From the NCBI GenBank assembly GCA_004764695.1, contig SMSO01000007.1, forward strand, positions 2,363,270 through 2,427,269: a DNA stretch of 64,000 bases, written 5' to 3'. The translations under genes were made by a program, and so were the position numbers. Positions within the stretch are counted from its first letter, which is position 1; each line of letters starts with the position of its first letter. The notes under the pieces were generated by a model, which saw nothing but the letters and a program-made list of their open reading frames with translations, was not told the DNA's origin and did no database searches. Origin of the DNA: Schizochytrium sp. TIO01. Lineage: Eukaryota; Sar; Bigyra; Thraustochytrida; Thraustochytriidae. This document shows positions 10,213 to 23,799 of this stretch, piece by piece.

Positions 10213-13200
10213 CTGTGTCACCAGTTCTAGATTTGTAGCCTTACCTGGTTATGTTGAGGAATCAATACTAGTGCCAACAGTGTGGGGTAAACTACATATC
10301 TACGAACCTCATATGTAGTTCGTGGACTCGAACATGCTGCTCTTCATGTTCTATCGTTTTACTAATTTAGTGCTTTATGCTTGCTTGATCTGGATTTAAA
10401 ATTGAAACTTACTTGTATTTTGAAATTCAAATACTATTACACTTTGTAACCTGCTAGATAGGGAAGCTCTAATTTATGCTTTACAAATAGACTCTTTTCT
10501 TTGCATACCAACCGAGTCATGCTATTCGTGAAAAAAAAAAAAAAAGGATGCTAAGGGGAAGGGCTATACTCTACCTTTGACACCTTTACATAATTTTCCA
10601 TCCAAGCACAAAGTTGAAGGTCTAGGGTCTACTCTTGCAAATAAATATATGTGCCCTCGATATATTAAAGATGCATCTTTTTCATCTCTATCATAGACTC
10701 AGAAATTGATTGGAGTCGTCTTTTAAGGGGGGAAAAGTCTACAGGGAGTTTTCTAACGCAGAAACAAAGGGCAGAGGATTTAACAAGACCAGTTTAGTAA
10801 TATTCATCTCCCGATACAGCGCTCAAGTCGTTTGAACAGTCTAGCTTTTAAGCTATATCTAATCTGGGAGCGGTTAAATTGGAAAGAAATCGAGGTCTAC
10901 GCAAACTTATAACTATTATTGCCGTTACTACAGCCATCATTTCGAGAAACTTTTGTTCAATCTAAGATTTGACAGATTTATAGAAAAACCAATGACCCTT
11001 TATTCGATATTTCAGGCCTGAATTTAAGTTTGAATTTGATTTACCTCCCAGGAAGTCGGCGAGTGTCCTCATAGCCCAAAAGACTATCAATGGCTGGTAC
11101 GCTGTAAACGTTGTAAATGGTGCTACACAAGTATGAGCGATTAGCACCATACTATCCTTCTTTGTTGTTGCCTGGACTTTGTGCAGCAGCAACAATTAGT
11201 AATCATAATAATGTACTACCTACCTGATCAACTGATAGCTTAAAAGGAGAGTATTGAGATATCCAATCATGGGAACTAGCGAACGATGCATTGCTGGAAT
11301 TCTAGGTTCCATTGTAAGCCCTCAGGGATTTAAAGCTAACATAATATTAGAACTAGACAACTAGATGTGTGAACTCAATATAGCCAATAGCTGAAAAAGA
11401 ACATACATATTCGCTATAATTGGGTTATGAAAGAATCTCAATTGATGGTTGAAAGGCAAATTGATGTAACCTCTTCAATTGCGTCTATTCAGATCAGGTC
11501 TTTCTAACATTAAAGTCTCTTCTGGAATTAATTTCCAAAAACAGCAGATTGCTAACTCATAAAGTAGAACTTGGTCGAGTCTTCATAAGCCTTCTTAAGC
11601 TTCTTGCTTTCATCTTTATAGTCAATCTCTAGCTGACCAGATCTATCTTTCAGCAGAGAGTCTGAAATTGCAAACAGATGAAAAGAGATTTTTAACTGCT
11701 GTGCACCAATAACAGACTAGCTTTAACTTGTCTCACTTCTGTACATCTAGGAAAACAGGAAAACGAGATTGCAGAAAGCGTTTATTAACGTAAATCAAGA
11801 AATTAACACCTCGCAAAAGCTATCTACATTTTAATGTAAAAGTTTCGTCTTGCAAGATTTCAAACATCTACCTAGGTACGTTTTGAGCGTCTCGGTTAAA
11901 ACGTCTCACCTAAGCGAAACGTTGCGCATGATCATATCACTATGCCTCATTGTGATATACAGTGTACCCGTCCCCCATTCTGCGTCAAAACTAAAGAATT
12001 GAATGATCCATCAACACGAACTAACCAAATAAATTTGAGCGCCGCTTTCTTGACGCAGCTGGGCAAGAAATTGCTTCCAATGGGTCATCTGTGGAGAGGT
12101 CAGTAGGGAAGCACAACATGATACTAAAACCGTTTATCCTCTTATTTCTGTGAATTTCCTCCTCTCAATATACCTGTTCTGTGGGTTTTGCAAATTTTCA
12201 TGCACGGGGAAGCCACAACTCACGGTGCAGAACAGTGTTGCAACGTTCATCGCAGTGCTGGGGCTCAAGATCTTACGATTAGAAGACCACTTCGTACCCT
12301 GCATTAACACAAACAGAAGTATTGATATTCATCGCATAATTTGTTCAAAACTTCCTCTCTGGTATGATGAAATTGGCAGTAGACAGTGCATCTAATTCTT
12401 TTCTTATGGACCATCGCGAGGTGCATAATGATTATGGGATGGTGGCGCAGTGTGGCAACGAAGATTCTACAAATATCTTCATACCTAGAACGTGAGCTGT
12501 TGTGCACCCGACACTTCTGCAAATAAATATCTACCACATTGTCGATTTATACTCTACGCCTTTTAGCATTCTGATTTATCTCTTTGAATTTTATTCAGGA
12601 AGGTATAGTTCTAACTTTAAGGTCTCGATTTCAATCTTTCGCATCTCGGTGTGTCTCCTGAGCCACTCCACAGACGTGAGCTGACTATGTCGAAGCATAC
12701 AGGTCAAACTCTTCATGTTGAACATCAGCAGCATTCTCAGACGTGACGCAGTTCTTCTCTGAACATGGCTCCCCTGCGCAGTTTCTTTGGCATATGGTAC
12801 AGTAGCTTGTTGGCGGACATTAAAGTCTAAGACCTGTAGAACCGCACGCCAGTACATTGCCAAGAGCCACGTAATAGCCGATTCATTCAGTCAGAACGTT
12901 GCCACTTGCCGATGGTTGTGTTTCATCTATCAGCATAATAGTGAAGGCAACTGTTAACACAGGTTGTGAAGGTTGATTTTTATTCCTTCCTGGAACTCTT
13001 TTCAATAAAAGTTTTATAATTTTTATAATTTATAAATTATATTAAAATATTTTGTCTGCTACAGGTAGGCACATAGTAGGAAGACTCCTCAACCTACCTA
13101 CCTACACACTCCACAGATAATATCCATTTTATATTATGTGCGATATGAGGACCAGGTATCACTTGTGAATGATGCAGGTCCCAGAGAGGCGGGGAGACGC

Positions 13201-15210
13201 ATGAGTCCGCAGAAGAAAGCAGATGGAATGGTGAATTATGGTTGTATTAGAAATTTGAAAAGGGATTATGTCAGGACTCAAAATAAAATTAGGATTTCTC
13301 TGATTCTTTCAAAGGCTGCAATATATCTTCAACTCCGAAAAATTAGCAGCTTTTGTTCCTTGTGGAACCTTTGTTAAAACTTAGATAAAAATTTGAGCCA
13401 AAACACTTACACTCTAGTTAGGTAGGTACCAGGCAATCAGGATTGGTAGGTACGTGGTTCTCTTCTTATTTATATGAAATAATTAAGAAGAGAGAACAAC
13501 GCTTCATAATTTTTAGGCATTATGTACAGAGCAGAGCCACTGCTGTGGCAATAAACGAGTAAATACCGTATCTCAAGGCCAATACTGATCTATGGCCTTG
13601 TCCACTCTCCGCAGTTAGTGAATTAAGTAAATACACTGTAAAATCTTTTCTCTAAAGAAAGACCTCAATTGAAAAAGGGTCAATTCTAATATCAAAATAT
13701 AAATATAAACGCAGCTTGTGCATGTGCCAGTCGCTTCTTCATGGTCCACTCCTGCAGTGGCTCGATATGATCTGTTGCGTACAGACAGGCCGACTTCCTC
13801 TGTCCCGAACTCTGGATCGTCCTCGACACCCCACTGACCTTGAAGACTGCCGACGAACCTTCCGATCTACGGAACACGTTCGCGCTAGCGTTCTGTGGAA
13901 TGAAATATAAATATAGGGTACCCGTCACCTTCTCATTCCAAGGTGTCCCCGTGCCGACTGAGCTGACTTTCTCACGCGCTATTCAAATCAATTCTTTTCA
14001 AGGTAAAAGAAAGATTTTGACTTGAAATAATAAGCCGATTAAAGGTTTATGTGTATACATACATATGTATATAATAGGCGCTATATATGTAATATTCGAG
14101 AAGCATAAAAACACGAAACCAAATATGAACTTCAATGCAGCACACGCTTTGGTTCGCAAAGAAACACGAGTGCGCTCGTGCGTGAGCATATAACAGCAAA
14201 TCAAATCAAAGCATGCAAACAAGCAAGCAAAGAAATTCTTCTTAATAAATAAATAAAAATGGCTCGAATATATTTCAAAATGGCTCTTTCTTATTTTATT
14301 ATTTAGAGTAGATCGGTTGATATTAGACAAAGAGTTTTGACTGAATGGATACCAAAAAGGATATTATTATATATTCCTTTGCATACGGAGTCTAGCAGCA
14401 GAGACTCAAATGGTATTTGGCAATTGAAAAGTTTGATTGAATAGATACTATGACAAATTTACATTTTGCTTCCGCTGCCATATATAGTGAAAATACATAG
14501 CAAAGAGGGGATTTCTAACATCAGTATCTTTAGTTCTTAAACAAAGAAGTAAGATAAACAATTTGAGTAAACAGATTTCCTGAGAGTGACTTGGTGGGAC
14601 CGACTCTGCATCACTTCCATCATCGTCTCAAAAAAACAACTTGAAGTGCATAGCATCAATTGATAGCAATAATAACTTAATCAACGTCTGGAAAAGGTGG
14701 CCTAAAGGTGCAAGCTTGAGAGAAGGCTTTGTGTACGTGGGTACTGCGAGCTGTGGAGGAAACTTAGAGCTTGCACTGTCTCGGTCTCATGCCATGTGTC
14801 TGCCTTTTTATTCCCTGTTCGTGTAAAGAAACAAAAAAGGAAAATAGGATCCTACAAAATGCCTAATACTAGTCTAGCGCGTAAGAAGAAGAGATATGAG
14901 AAAAAGTGCTCCTTGGGAACGAGGTCCCATTAAAAAAAATCTTGAAAGAATTAATATTCAATATACATTTCTGGGAGATGTTACTAGATTTCAATTCCAA
15001 GTTCTTTTCCTGAGTGAAAACAGCCATTGGAATTGAGACATCGTTATTTACATGTCAAAACTCAGAGTTAAAAGCTTGGAGAAAGCGTTAGATATTGCTT
15101 TCTAACAGTGCCTAAACGATTGAAGGTTTGCGTTTGCAATACAGAGTTCAAGAGGATAGGTTCGATATAGAAAACTTGTTCATCATTCATAGATCTCCCA
15201 ATTACTATTT

Positions 15211-15262
15211 TCGTCATCATCGTCATCGTCATCGTCATCGTCATCATCATCAGCAGCAGCAG

Positions 15263-15297
<35 letters not shown>

Positions 15298-15320
15298 GCA
15301 ATATCAACAGCAGCAACATC
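15211..15320. repeat. Compound trinucleotide repeat (CAT/CGT then CAG/CAA)
   Basis: About 110 bp. CGT/CAT units run to 15250, then CAG and CAA units continue to 15320. The plus strand reads as a His/Arg run followed by poly-Gln, and the minus strand as poly-Leu or poly-Ala. Flanking sequence lacks coding character, so I treat it as a microsatellite rather than an exon. Confidence 0.85.
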
Positions 15321-17134
15321 CATTCTCTTGTGTGCCCTCTCCGAGTTTGCTATATTAAATCGATGGCCCATTGTTGCTAGCGATCGCCAAATCTATTTTC
15401 AGAAATACAAATATGTCTCCTTTACTTTTTGGGTAGGTAGTAGATGGGTACAATTTATTTACCTACTACTTAGGCTCAGCAGACTTAGCAATAATAAGAA
15501 AGACCTTTGAAAATGAAAAGTGATTCTCTTATTGAAAAACTATTATTAAAAAAAATAATAAAAAATAGAAAAGCTAAAATAGAAAAACTGAAAAACGTTT
15601 ATTGGATTCCTATCTATCCGAAGAGGGAGATTGCTACTGTTATCCTATCTACTAAGTTCTACGACTTCTTCCTTTTGTTTTGATCAGGAGACAGCGCGCA
15701 GGTGCTGTCCTCCCCCTCCTCTTACAACCGTTCCGTGTTCGGATTCTTGCTATATCTTAAAAATTAATTAATTATTTTTGTCAAAAAGTGATTTAAAGAT
15801 TGAAAAATATTAGAGTCAGATTAGAAGGTAGGTACTAGTAGTAGAGGCTTTGATAGGCATCATATGGAAAGCAGTTGTTGTTTGTGATGTCGCCAACCTA
15901 GACGTGCTCCGAACCAACGAATCAGATTAACCACCCAGCTATATTCCTAATTGAGGTTCAGAAAATGGATAGTGGCAGCCTGAAAGCAGTCTATTTCAAG
16001 CTGGTCCGGGCCAAGTAAAAGGTCCGTACCTTGGCCTTTTATTACACCCCTTCCAGGATGAATGCAAATAAAGACACAGACAATGCTGCTCTACTACCTA
16101 GTTACCTATCTACTAACGACAGCAGGAAGATCTGCTGTTTGTTATTATTATTTTCATTTAGAAGGAAAACATGTTAAATTTTAGTTATTTTAAAACATGA
16201 ATGAATAAAGAACCATTAAAAGATCGTAAGATCAGCACCTAATCTCCCTGCAAAATGGTTTCATTGTGTTTGTGGCTTTCCTTGTCACCAGCCGAAGCAC
16301 CTTGCTGCTCAACTAGCAGCACCAATCTCCATTGGGCCCACGCCTATTGCGATGAAACAAGGACCTCCTATGGGCAGACGACCTGTGCATATTCATCCAT
16401 CCATCCAAAGGTGTGAAGAAGTAGTAGCAGGGCAATCAAGCTAACCTGAGGCTTGATTTGCTTTGTATACTTTACCAGCTACTAGATACCCACCGTTTGA
16501 AGAAGACCTGGCACTCGAGGTTGATGTCTTGATCCGCTCGGCCCTCTGCTAGCTGAGCATGAGATGATCCGGGACTGACTGAAAGGAGTAAAGTGCTGTA
16601 CTGCAAATAATATTATGCTTACAAGACCAAACTTTCTCTTCCTTCCATTCTTTGTGAAAGTGGACAGATGCCTGCTATGTATCAATTGTCTTTGTCTTGA
16701 TTTTTGGTTGCCATCATTAAAGTTGTTTCCCCTACTTTTTATTGTTCGGTTTGGGTGCGACACAGATAGCTAATACAGTAATTCAAGTAGGAATGGTTTG
16801 CGAGCGAGTCTTTCACGCGCGGTTCCAAGTTGAAACGCCATGGTAAGACTCCTGCCGCTTTGCGATGTAGGTAGAAAGAAACAGGGAACGGCAGCTGTTG
16901 TATGAGGGGGTGTTCTTCTCTCCTCTGTCTCCATATTCTGTAGTGGAGACAGTGACGAGGGACTTCACTTGTGGAAGTAAAAGTGTTCACGCGCCGCTCG
17001 ATTGCAGCACGTCTCTTCTCGCCGACTCCTGTTTCGAAAATCATGATGAAACGAGAATAAAACGATGCTAACCTTGTTGGTTTTTCTTTCTGTCTCAGGC
17101 TGTCTCCTCCCACTTTTCAAACTTTAATCACTCT

Positions 17135-17156
17135 AGGTAGGTAGGTAGGTAGGTAG
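17135..17156. repeat. (TAGG)n microsatellite
   Basis: Five and a half perfect TAGG units. It is the longest pure form of the GTAGGTA word scattered through the intergenic DNA of this window. Confidence 0.85.
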
Positions 17157-19661
17157 ACAGCTTGTTGAAAATCCGAAAGGAACAAACAACATGTATGCTC
17201 TTCTTCACTCTCCATCTCAGGCTTCTCTCTCTCGGCTGGCCAGATCATGATCACAATGGGCGAACGCCGCTTTGCATGATGTTTGGGGCGTTTGGGACGT
17301 TGGGAAAGCAGCCAAGGTTGGCTTTGCCGTGAAGTCATTCACTGAGCTCCGCTGACCGCAGCCTATGATATATTGAAGTTGGGGAAAAGAAAAGATGAAA
17401 GGCTATCTTGTGAAAAAGCGAACTTCGTCCTACTACCCGTATTACTACCACTACCACTGCCTTTTACCAGACTACTTATGTGATAGCGCCTTCTTTCGTT
17501 TCCCTCTTCAAAATTGCAAAAAAAATAAAAAGACGTTTCTGTTGAAGCTTCTTCATTTTTTCCATTTGTTTTATAACTTTATAACTTTAAATGATGATGA
17601 TCACTAACATAATAATGATGATAACAATAATGATATTATGGTGACATTTATAAATAAAATAAAAAAAGACAAAGAAAGATATAGGCATGTATATAATAAA
17701 TGTTATAAAAGAGAACTAGTAAACAAATTATTGCATGGGTCCTCACAAACTCAAGTTGAAAACAACACATCAGCTTTGCTCTTGGTCGGTCCTTCAAATT
17801 GTGCTTTAATGGTTGTTTCTTCTCTTCTATACTTTCCATCATCGCTCATCGGTAGATTTTATTGCCTTTTGCTGTCCCCTCCCAATGGGATGTCAAGGCC
17901 CTCAAGCAACAACAACTAGGTATTGCTCCTCTCATTCAAGCACTTCAGTCAATTTTAAAATCTACCTAGGTACTGACTCCATCGGTCGTAGAGGTACTGA
18001 GACACCCCTGCATAATGTAAATGCCACCTTGATGGCAGCGTTTAGTATATAGGATAGGGAAACTATGAAAACCACTAAAGTAGTAGGTTGTAGCAAACCC
18101 ATCAGACGCAACGAGTGGTTCTCATGGAAACTGAGACTAGATTTCCATAAGCAGAATAGGTTTATGGAGCTCCAACTGATGGTCAGCGTGGCATGGCATG
18201 GCGATGCTGATGCTGATCGGATTAGAACCCGAGCTGACTTACACAGAGGCGTCCGCAAAACCTCTGAAGCTCTCGCCTCTTCACTGATTTATGACTTGTA
18301 TATAACCTGCAACCCCTCTTTTCTGCTTGAGACATTTCCTCTTTTGTAGCACCCTTTATTATCCTCCTTCTTCTCATTAGATCTTTCTTTTTGAACCAAT
18401 TTCTCTCAGAGCCTGATTTCTTCTTTTAAAACAAAAGCTATTTCTTTATTTATTTGGTGTTAGCAGTAAATGTTAATACTATTAGAGGCAGTCTCTTTCT
18501 ATTTTATTTTAATTTAATCATTTCCAGACAGTGAGAACTCTTTGCTAGCACGTTGAAGAGCTGAGAACTTTAATCGCAAGTTCTTGCTTTCGCGTTCCCT
18601 CCTTCCCAGCATAGCAACAGTTCTGCTCAATAAGTTGCAAAAGTATCAGCGACTGTCTGCTCAAGCCCATGTCGTCAAGAGCTTGTTTTGTTTTTGCCTT
18701 TGTCTTTATTTTTGCCTTTGCAATGTGAGTGTCTTGGTAAGCAAGAAAGACAATAATCTGCGCTTGGGTTCGAAAAATCATGTTTTTTGTTTGTTTTTTT
18801 ACGTTCTCAGACCAACTTTGGAATGTTCATTTATATTATTATTAATATTGTTATTATTAAAAAGGAAAACGTTCTGAAAAGTCAACAGGAATAATACAAA
18901 AAACCAACCAGCAGCATGCGGTTGGTCGGCTTAGGGTCTACTGAGTACGAAGCCAATAATACAACTAGTTTACTTGTGCTCACCTCTCAAACCCTGTTCT
19001 CCAAAAACACTTCATTCTACAAAATTACAAAGAGAGGTTATCATGGTCCTCGGCTTAAGGTGTTCGCAGCGGCATCCAGCAGCTCTTGTTTGTTTACGTG
19101 CTAAGAAAGAAAGAACTCGTATCTTGGAATCAACATCAGGTACTTGGGTGCCTATAGAACTAATAATTTTCTTCAATAAGTGATTGTTTCATCTTGAGCT
19201 TTTTATCCAAGTTGCGTAAAGATTTCAACTGTTTACCTCTGACTATAATTAGAGTGGTAACGAGTGATTATTTTGGCTTGAGTTTTCCCCAAGCTCAAAG
19301 ATTTGAAGGAGTTGCCTCGAAGTACCTAAGAGCATACCTATAAGTGAGAGTGCCTCGTTAAAGCTAGGATAATGGAAATGAAATAAAAAGAAGAACAGAG
19401 GAAGAGAACTCCAGACACAAGAACTCCATTGCAGAGTCGTAGTAGCTGGGCCATCAATGCCACAGGCTTTTGAGCGGGCTCCATCCAGCTCGTGCGATTG
19501 GCGTCAGCAACAGTCAGGAGATTGAGTCGCGATTGGAAAACCAGAACATGACTGTAAGATGAACAACAACGCAGTAAGGAACATCGTGAAAGGAAGAAGT
19601 TGCAGAGGTTCCCTCTCAGGAGCAGGAGCAGATGCAGATGCTGTAAACCACTGACGCAATA

Positions 19662-19662
<1 letters not shown>

Positions 19663-19744
<82 letters not shown>
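19663..19744. repeat. (TTGA)20 microsatellite
   Basis: 82 bp of perfect tetranucleotide repeat. It reads as Ile-Asn-Gln-Ser on the minus strand, which creates a spurious frame at 19504-19818. Confidence 0.95.
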
Positions 19745-21454
19745 AATTGAGTGCGAACGGTGGTGGGGGCACTCTTGCTGGAGACCACACAGGTTAGGCA
19801 TGCCAGTGGATCAACCAATCAATGTACTTTGTCACAATCATCTTATCATCTTCAGGCTAGCCAAGGGAAGCTCTCCGCATTCTAGTAAGTAGTTGAGTAG
19901 CAGATCCATGTCGAGCTTCTAATTCACTGGAAACTTGAGCGTTCTAGCTATAGCAGGTATCTCAGGCTGCATCAAAGTACCTAGCTACTAAGTGCTTATC
20001 TTTTGATGCATTCGACAGACATGGTGAAATTGGCAGCCAAGAACCCTGAGGACCAAGGCCGAGTTGGAATCTGCAGGACTGGAAGATTTGCAGTCCTGCC
20101 ATCGTCTTCTACCCATACCCTCCGGCAAGAGCAGTAGCACGAGCAGCAGCCTGGTCGAGCATGCCTAGGGTCCACAGCCCTTATCAGATGAGGATCTTTC
20201 TTCGACTAAGCTTCGTCGCATACCTTAACTACTTTGTTCCCCATACGCACATGATCATCTTCAAACACATTAACTATTTACTTTCTTCTTAAGAAAGTCT
20301 TTTGTTTTATGTCTATTAGGGTCTGGTTATTATGTTGGTAGGTATTGTTGCGACAAAAGAACAAAAACTCTAAAAACAGGGAATAAGAAAACTTTGAAGG
20401 GCAAGAAAAGAAAAAAACTATCATGAGGTCCAGAGAAGAGAAAAGGTACTAATCGCGCTAAATCGACCCCCCTTCGCACTCCACCTCAAAGCGAATCACT
20501 GCAAGTTTGCAAGGCAATACTTCTATTATACTTTGGAAGCTTCCATCGTCAACAATCGGCAGGAATTGTGGCCCGCTGCTGGCTAGTCATTTGGACCACG
20601 TACGTCCAGTATTCCTTTCCTTGATCGCCAAGCTCCTCTCGCTATTCCAACCCATGGAAGGAAGGATCTTGGTTCTCTGATGAAAGCTTAGGTATCGCCT
20701 TTCTTTTTACTTCAAAACTTTTCTTTTCAAGTTGCTTTATTTTTTAAAATAGTTAAAAACAACTTTAATAAAAGAACGATAAAAATAATATTTATATAGC
20801 CTGGATAGTATGTAGTTAAAAGAGGCAAACTTTCTTTAATTTATTGAAAAACACTTTTAAAACTTGTAGCTGCAGCCTCACGTGTTACCCTAGTGGTTCG
20901 ATTTTCAAAAGTGTTCTGTTAGAAAAACGTAACAAAAAAGTTCTGAAAGGAATAAGAACATCTAGGTGCTCGAAATACATAAAATTTTGAAGCAGCAAAT
21001 CGCAAACCACGAGGGCATTGGCGTGGCTGCCTACGCCCCCCTGCCTCATTACAGAGGCGGGTGGTAGGAGGCCTTGTAATAGCTACTACAGATTGAGCAG
21101 AGAGGAGAAGAAGGCATCGTCCATAGCAAACTAAAGGGTCTTTTGCTCCCTTGTTGTTATTTGCTTCTTAGGAGCAAGAGAAGTAAGTGCAAGCCAGCGG
21201 AGTAGAGGTTGTGCCCTTTCGCGTCACCAAACACTAGTTCTTTTGGCTGACAGATAAACTACGCGAAACTAATTGATAGTTTCAGGGTGAGGCACATTAT
21301 AGCTCATTGACGTGAGAAGCACGAAATAAAAGCGACATTGACGGTGATATCATCAAAACAGAATCACTTAGAAAGAAGCAGCTATAACTCGCACTTCTCA
21401 CTGATTGTAGAGCTTAGTTACTTGTTGGCTGGCGTAGAACTCGTACGCAAAACC

Positions 21455-23131
21455 ATGACCGAGGCCGAGTTCGAGACCGTTTGGGAATCAGATGAGCTGC
21501 ATGCACTGCGTGTAGCAGCACAGCGATACTCGCGAAAGACACACCCAGACAAGAACAAGAGATGGAAACTCATTGCGAAGGAAATTGGCAAGAGCAAACG
21601 AGAATGCTATAGGCGCTACCAGGAGCTGAAGGTAGAGCAAAGTGAATTACGTCGATGTCCATCTGACTCTAGCGTGCTCTCTAGTGTGAGAACGGTGTCC
21701 TCGGATAGTCTTCTCTCCAGTGGTGGAAACAGCGTCTCCAGTGGTGCAAGCGCCATGAATGCCAGCACAATAAGTAGTGCCAAAAGCTTCGGGAGCAGGG
21801 CAAGTTCGAGCATCAGAAAATTCAGAAAATCTAACAGCTCAAGATCTGTGGTGAAAACATCAAACTCCAGCAAGAGCTATCCTTTACCAGAAGCTACGCC
21901 TGACTTTTCATTCTGTGTTGAGGCGAAGTGCGTTCATGGAAATGCTATGAAGGAACATGCCGATCTTGCCATTTATGATCTTCATGAACCTGCAGAAGAC
22001 TCCGTCAGTGAATGCAAGCTCTCCAATGATAGCCTCGATACCTTTGTGGAGGCTTCCACCCTTACCTGCTCACCTCGTACAGTACGTTCCATCCGTACCG
22101 ATGAAGCTCGCGACATCTTATCTCTTCTTGTGGGGGGTGCTAAGCTACGTGTTGGCCTCGACACAGGTTGGCGTAAGCAGGGTTTCTTTTTTGGAGAAGG
22201 CGCAAAGCCACGCTATGGACTTGTCCAGCTAAAGGGTGGCCCTTGTGGCGCAATTGCAGTGGTTCAAGCATTTGTTCTTGTGGAATTGCTTTATGGAGTT
22301 AACATGCCTGCTGCCATCCGTTGGGACCGCCCTACCTCTGAGGAGCGTCGCCGAGCGCTCACAGAGGCTCTTACAACAATTATTTGGCAGGCTGGGGATC
22401 GTGTGGCTAACGTTTGCGTGGTAGATGACGGTGTTGCAGATAGTAGCTCAGGAACAGGGCAAATGATGGTTCACCAAGCACAAAGCCGCGAAGATGTTCG
22501 TGACATTGTTGACGGGCACATTGAATCCTTCATGCGCCCTCAAGGGCCCGGAGTACTTCTGCTTCTCTTTTCTGTCATCCTTACCAGGGAGGATATCAAA
22601 TCCGACATGGACCATGCTTTGCATCCAGGCGAGACTGCCCTCATTGGGCGTCACAACTACGCTGGTCAAGAGCTTGTGAACCTTTTGCTCTTTGGTCGAG
22701 CATGCTCAAATGTATTCGATGGGAAAAAGGATCTTGGTCAAGGCAAAGATAAAATGGTTCTGCAGGGTGTGGAGCGCCATTGCGAGGTCGGCTTTCTCAC
22801 GCTTTTTGAGCACTATGGCTATATGCAGGTTGGGTCGCTTCTCAAGGAGCCTCTTTTTCCTGTGTGGGTACTGTGCAGCGAATCTCATTACTCAGTTCTT
22901 TTCTCTGACGGTCCTGAATGTCTGAACTCAAGTGAACCATTTGATCTCTATTATTATGATCAACTTGGCAATCAAGAAGAACAGTATCGGTTGACCGTGA
23001 ATCCCGACCCTGACTGTCCAGTGGAGCATAGTACAGATGAGTCGCGGCTGGTCTCTCCCATTGATGACTGTATACGAACGAGATGGCCTGGTGCCACAGT
23101 TGATTGGAATGGATCGGATCCTCTTTTGTGA
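21455..23131 (+). CDS. SANT-like plus MINDY-3/4-type deubiquitinase
   Basis: A 558-aa protein with two parts. Residues about 5-54 look like a SANT/Myb-type helix bundle (VWESDELHAL, then RWKLIAKEIGKSKREC). A Ser-rich linker follows to about 150. Residues 216 to the end match the MINDY-3/4 domain (old DUF4205), a cysteine protease that trims Lys48-linked ubiquitin chains. The catalytic Cys264 lies in KGGPCGAIAVVQA and the His478 in SESHYSVLF. Both expected residues are present, so activity is likely. The frame is open upstream to 21338, but the ATG at 21455 has the best context (ACCATGA) and leads straight into the SANT segment. Its 3' end faces the piggyBac-derived gene 668 bp away. The MINDY call is firm; the SANT call is moderate. 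I do not know this pairing from well-studied MINDY proteins. Confidence 0.88.
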   Translation: MTEAEFETVWESDELHALRVAAQRYSRKTHPDKNKRWKLIAKEIGKSKRECYRRYQELKVEQSELRRCPSDSSVLSSVRTVSSDSLLSSGGNSVSSGASAMNASTISSAKSFGSRASSSIRKFRKSNSSRSVVKTSNSSKSYPLPEATPDFSFCVEAKCVHGNAMKEHADLAIYDLHEPAEDSVSECKLSNDSLDTFVEASTLTCSPRTVRSIRTDEARDILSLLVGGAKLRVGLDTGWRKQGFFFGEGAKPRYGLVQLKGGPCGAIAVVQAFVLVELLYGVNMPAAIRWDRPTSEERRRALTEALTTIIWQAGDRVANVCVVDDGVADSSSGTGQMMVHQAQSREDVRDIVDGHIESFMRPQGPGVLLLLFSVILTREDIKSDMDHALHPGETALIGRHNYAGQELVNLLLFGRACSNVFDGKKDLGQGKDKMVLQGVERHCEVGFLTLFEHYGYMQVGSLLKEPLFPVWVLCSESHYSVLFSDGPECLNSSEPFDLYYYDQLGNQEEQYRLTVNPDPDCPVEHSTDESRLVSPIDDCIRTRWPGATVDWNGSDPLL

Positions 23132-23799
23132 GCCTGAACAACTCATAACTGATTCTCGTAGACCTAAACTTTGCTTTTCTTCGTTATTCTCATTATACAC
23201 GATAGTGTCGACCGACTTCACCTTGAATCACTTCACAAATTGCACTCCTCACAACGAATATACTGTGCAGCTATGAGAGTTTTGCAATCGAGAGCAACTT
23301 TCTCGTTCCTCCTTTTCTTCTTTTCTCGTGTTTGTGACTTGCATTTATCTGGTTCTGACTTAGGCTCTTATTCGCCTACATATAAATACGCTTCACTAGA
23401 ATAATTATTCAAGCCCGTTAGACTAACTTTCACACATCCCTCGCGTATTCTCAAAAGGGCCATGAGCGGCCACTTTCTTTGCAATTAAATAGTACTCGTA
23501 TGATTGATTTTTTCATTTTTTTAAATTTCTTAGTTTCAATCATATCATTTGATTTTGACAACAATGTTGTGAAAAAGAAATACCAAAGCTGGATCCTTCT
23601 AAACTTATGGCCAGGAATATTATTATCCAATTAAAGCACTTATTAACAACACAACTGTCACACTGGTTCCAAGAAGGAAAATCATATTTATACAAAAGAG
23701 CAATGTATTATTACAAAAATTTAATAATCCTTTAAAGCGGCTCCAAAATATAGTTTCATGACCATGCATCTTTTTTGCGGGAGCGTTTACAAAAATGAA
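23132..23799. other. Intergenic between convergent genes
   Basis: 668 bp shared by the 3' regions of the MINDY gene and the piggyBac-derived gene. AT-rich, with no repeat or further gene seen. Confidence 0.5.

Larger units (their letters stand above)
10213..21454. other. 11-kb gene desert
   Basis: No frame here has convincing protein composition. Most are under 100 codons, and the ones over repeats are artefacts. The DNA is AT-rich with runs such as 13015-13050. Recognisable pieces are the trinucleotide tract at 15211-15320, TAGG repeats at 17135-17156 and the TTGA tract at 19663-19744. TACCTAC/GTAGGTA words recur, for example near 13091, 13420, 15433, 15826 and 17960. I see no tRNA, rRNA or intact transposon. 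Genes made of very short exons, or untranslated RNAs, could be missed by reading alone. Confidence 0.45.

Noticed and set aside
15068-15371. Poly-Gln, poly-Leu and poly-Ala/Asp frames
   Set aside because: All come from one compound trinucleotide repeat read in different phases, with no coding flanks.
17135-17156. TAGG repeats as an internal telomere sequence
   Set aside because: The unit is a plain four-base repeat, not the TTAGGG-type repeat common in protists, and is only 22 bp long.
18205-18245. Possible tRNA B-box around GGATTAGAACCC
   Set aside because: The stem does not pair and the conserved purine after TTC is missing.
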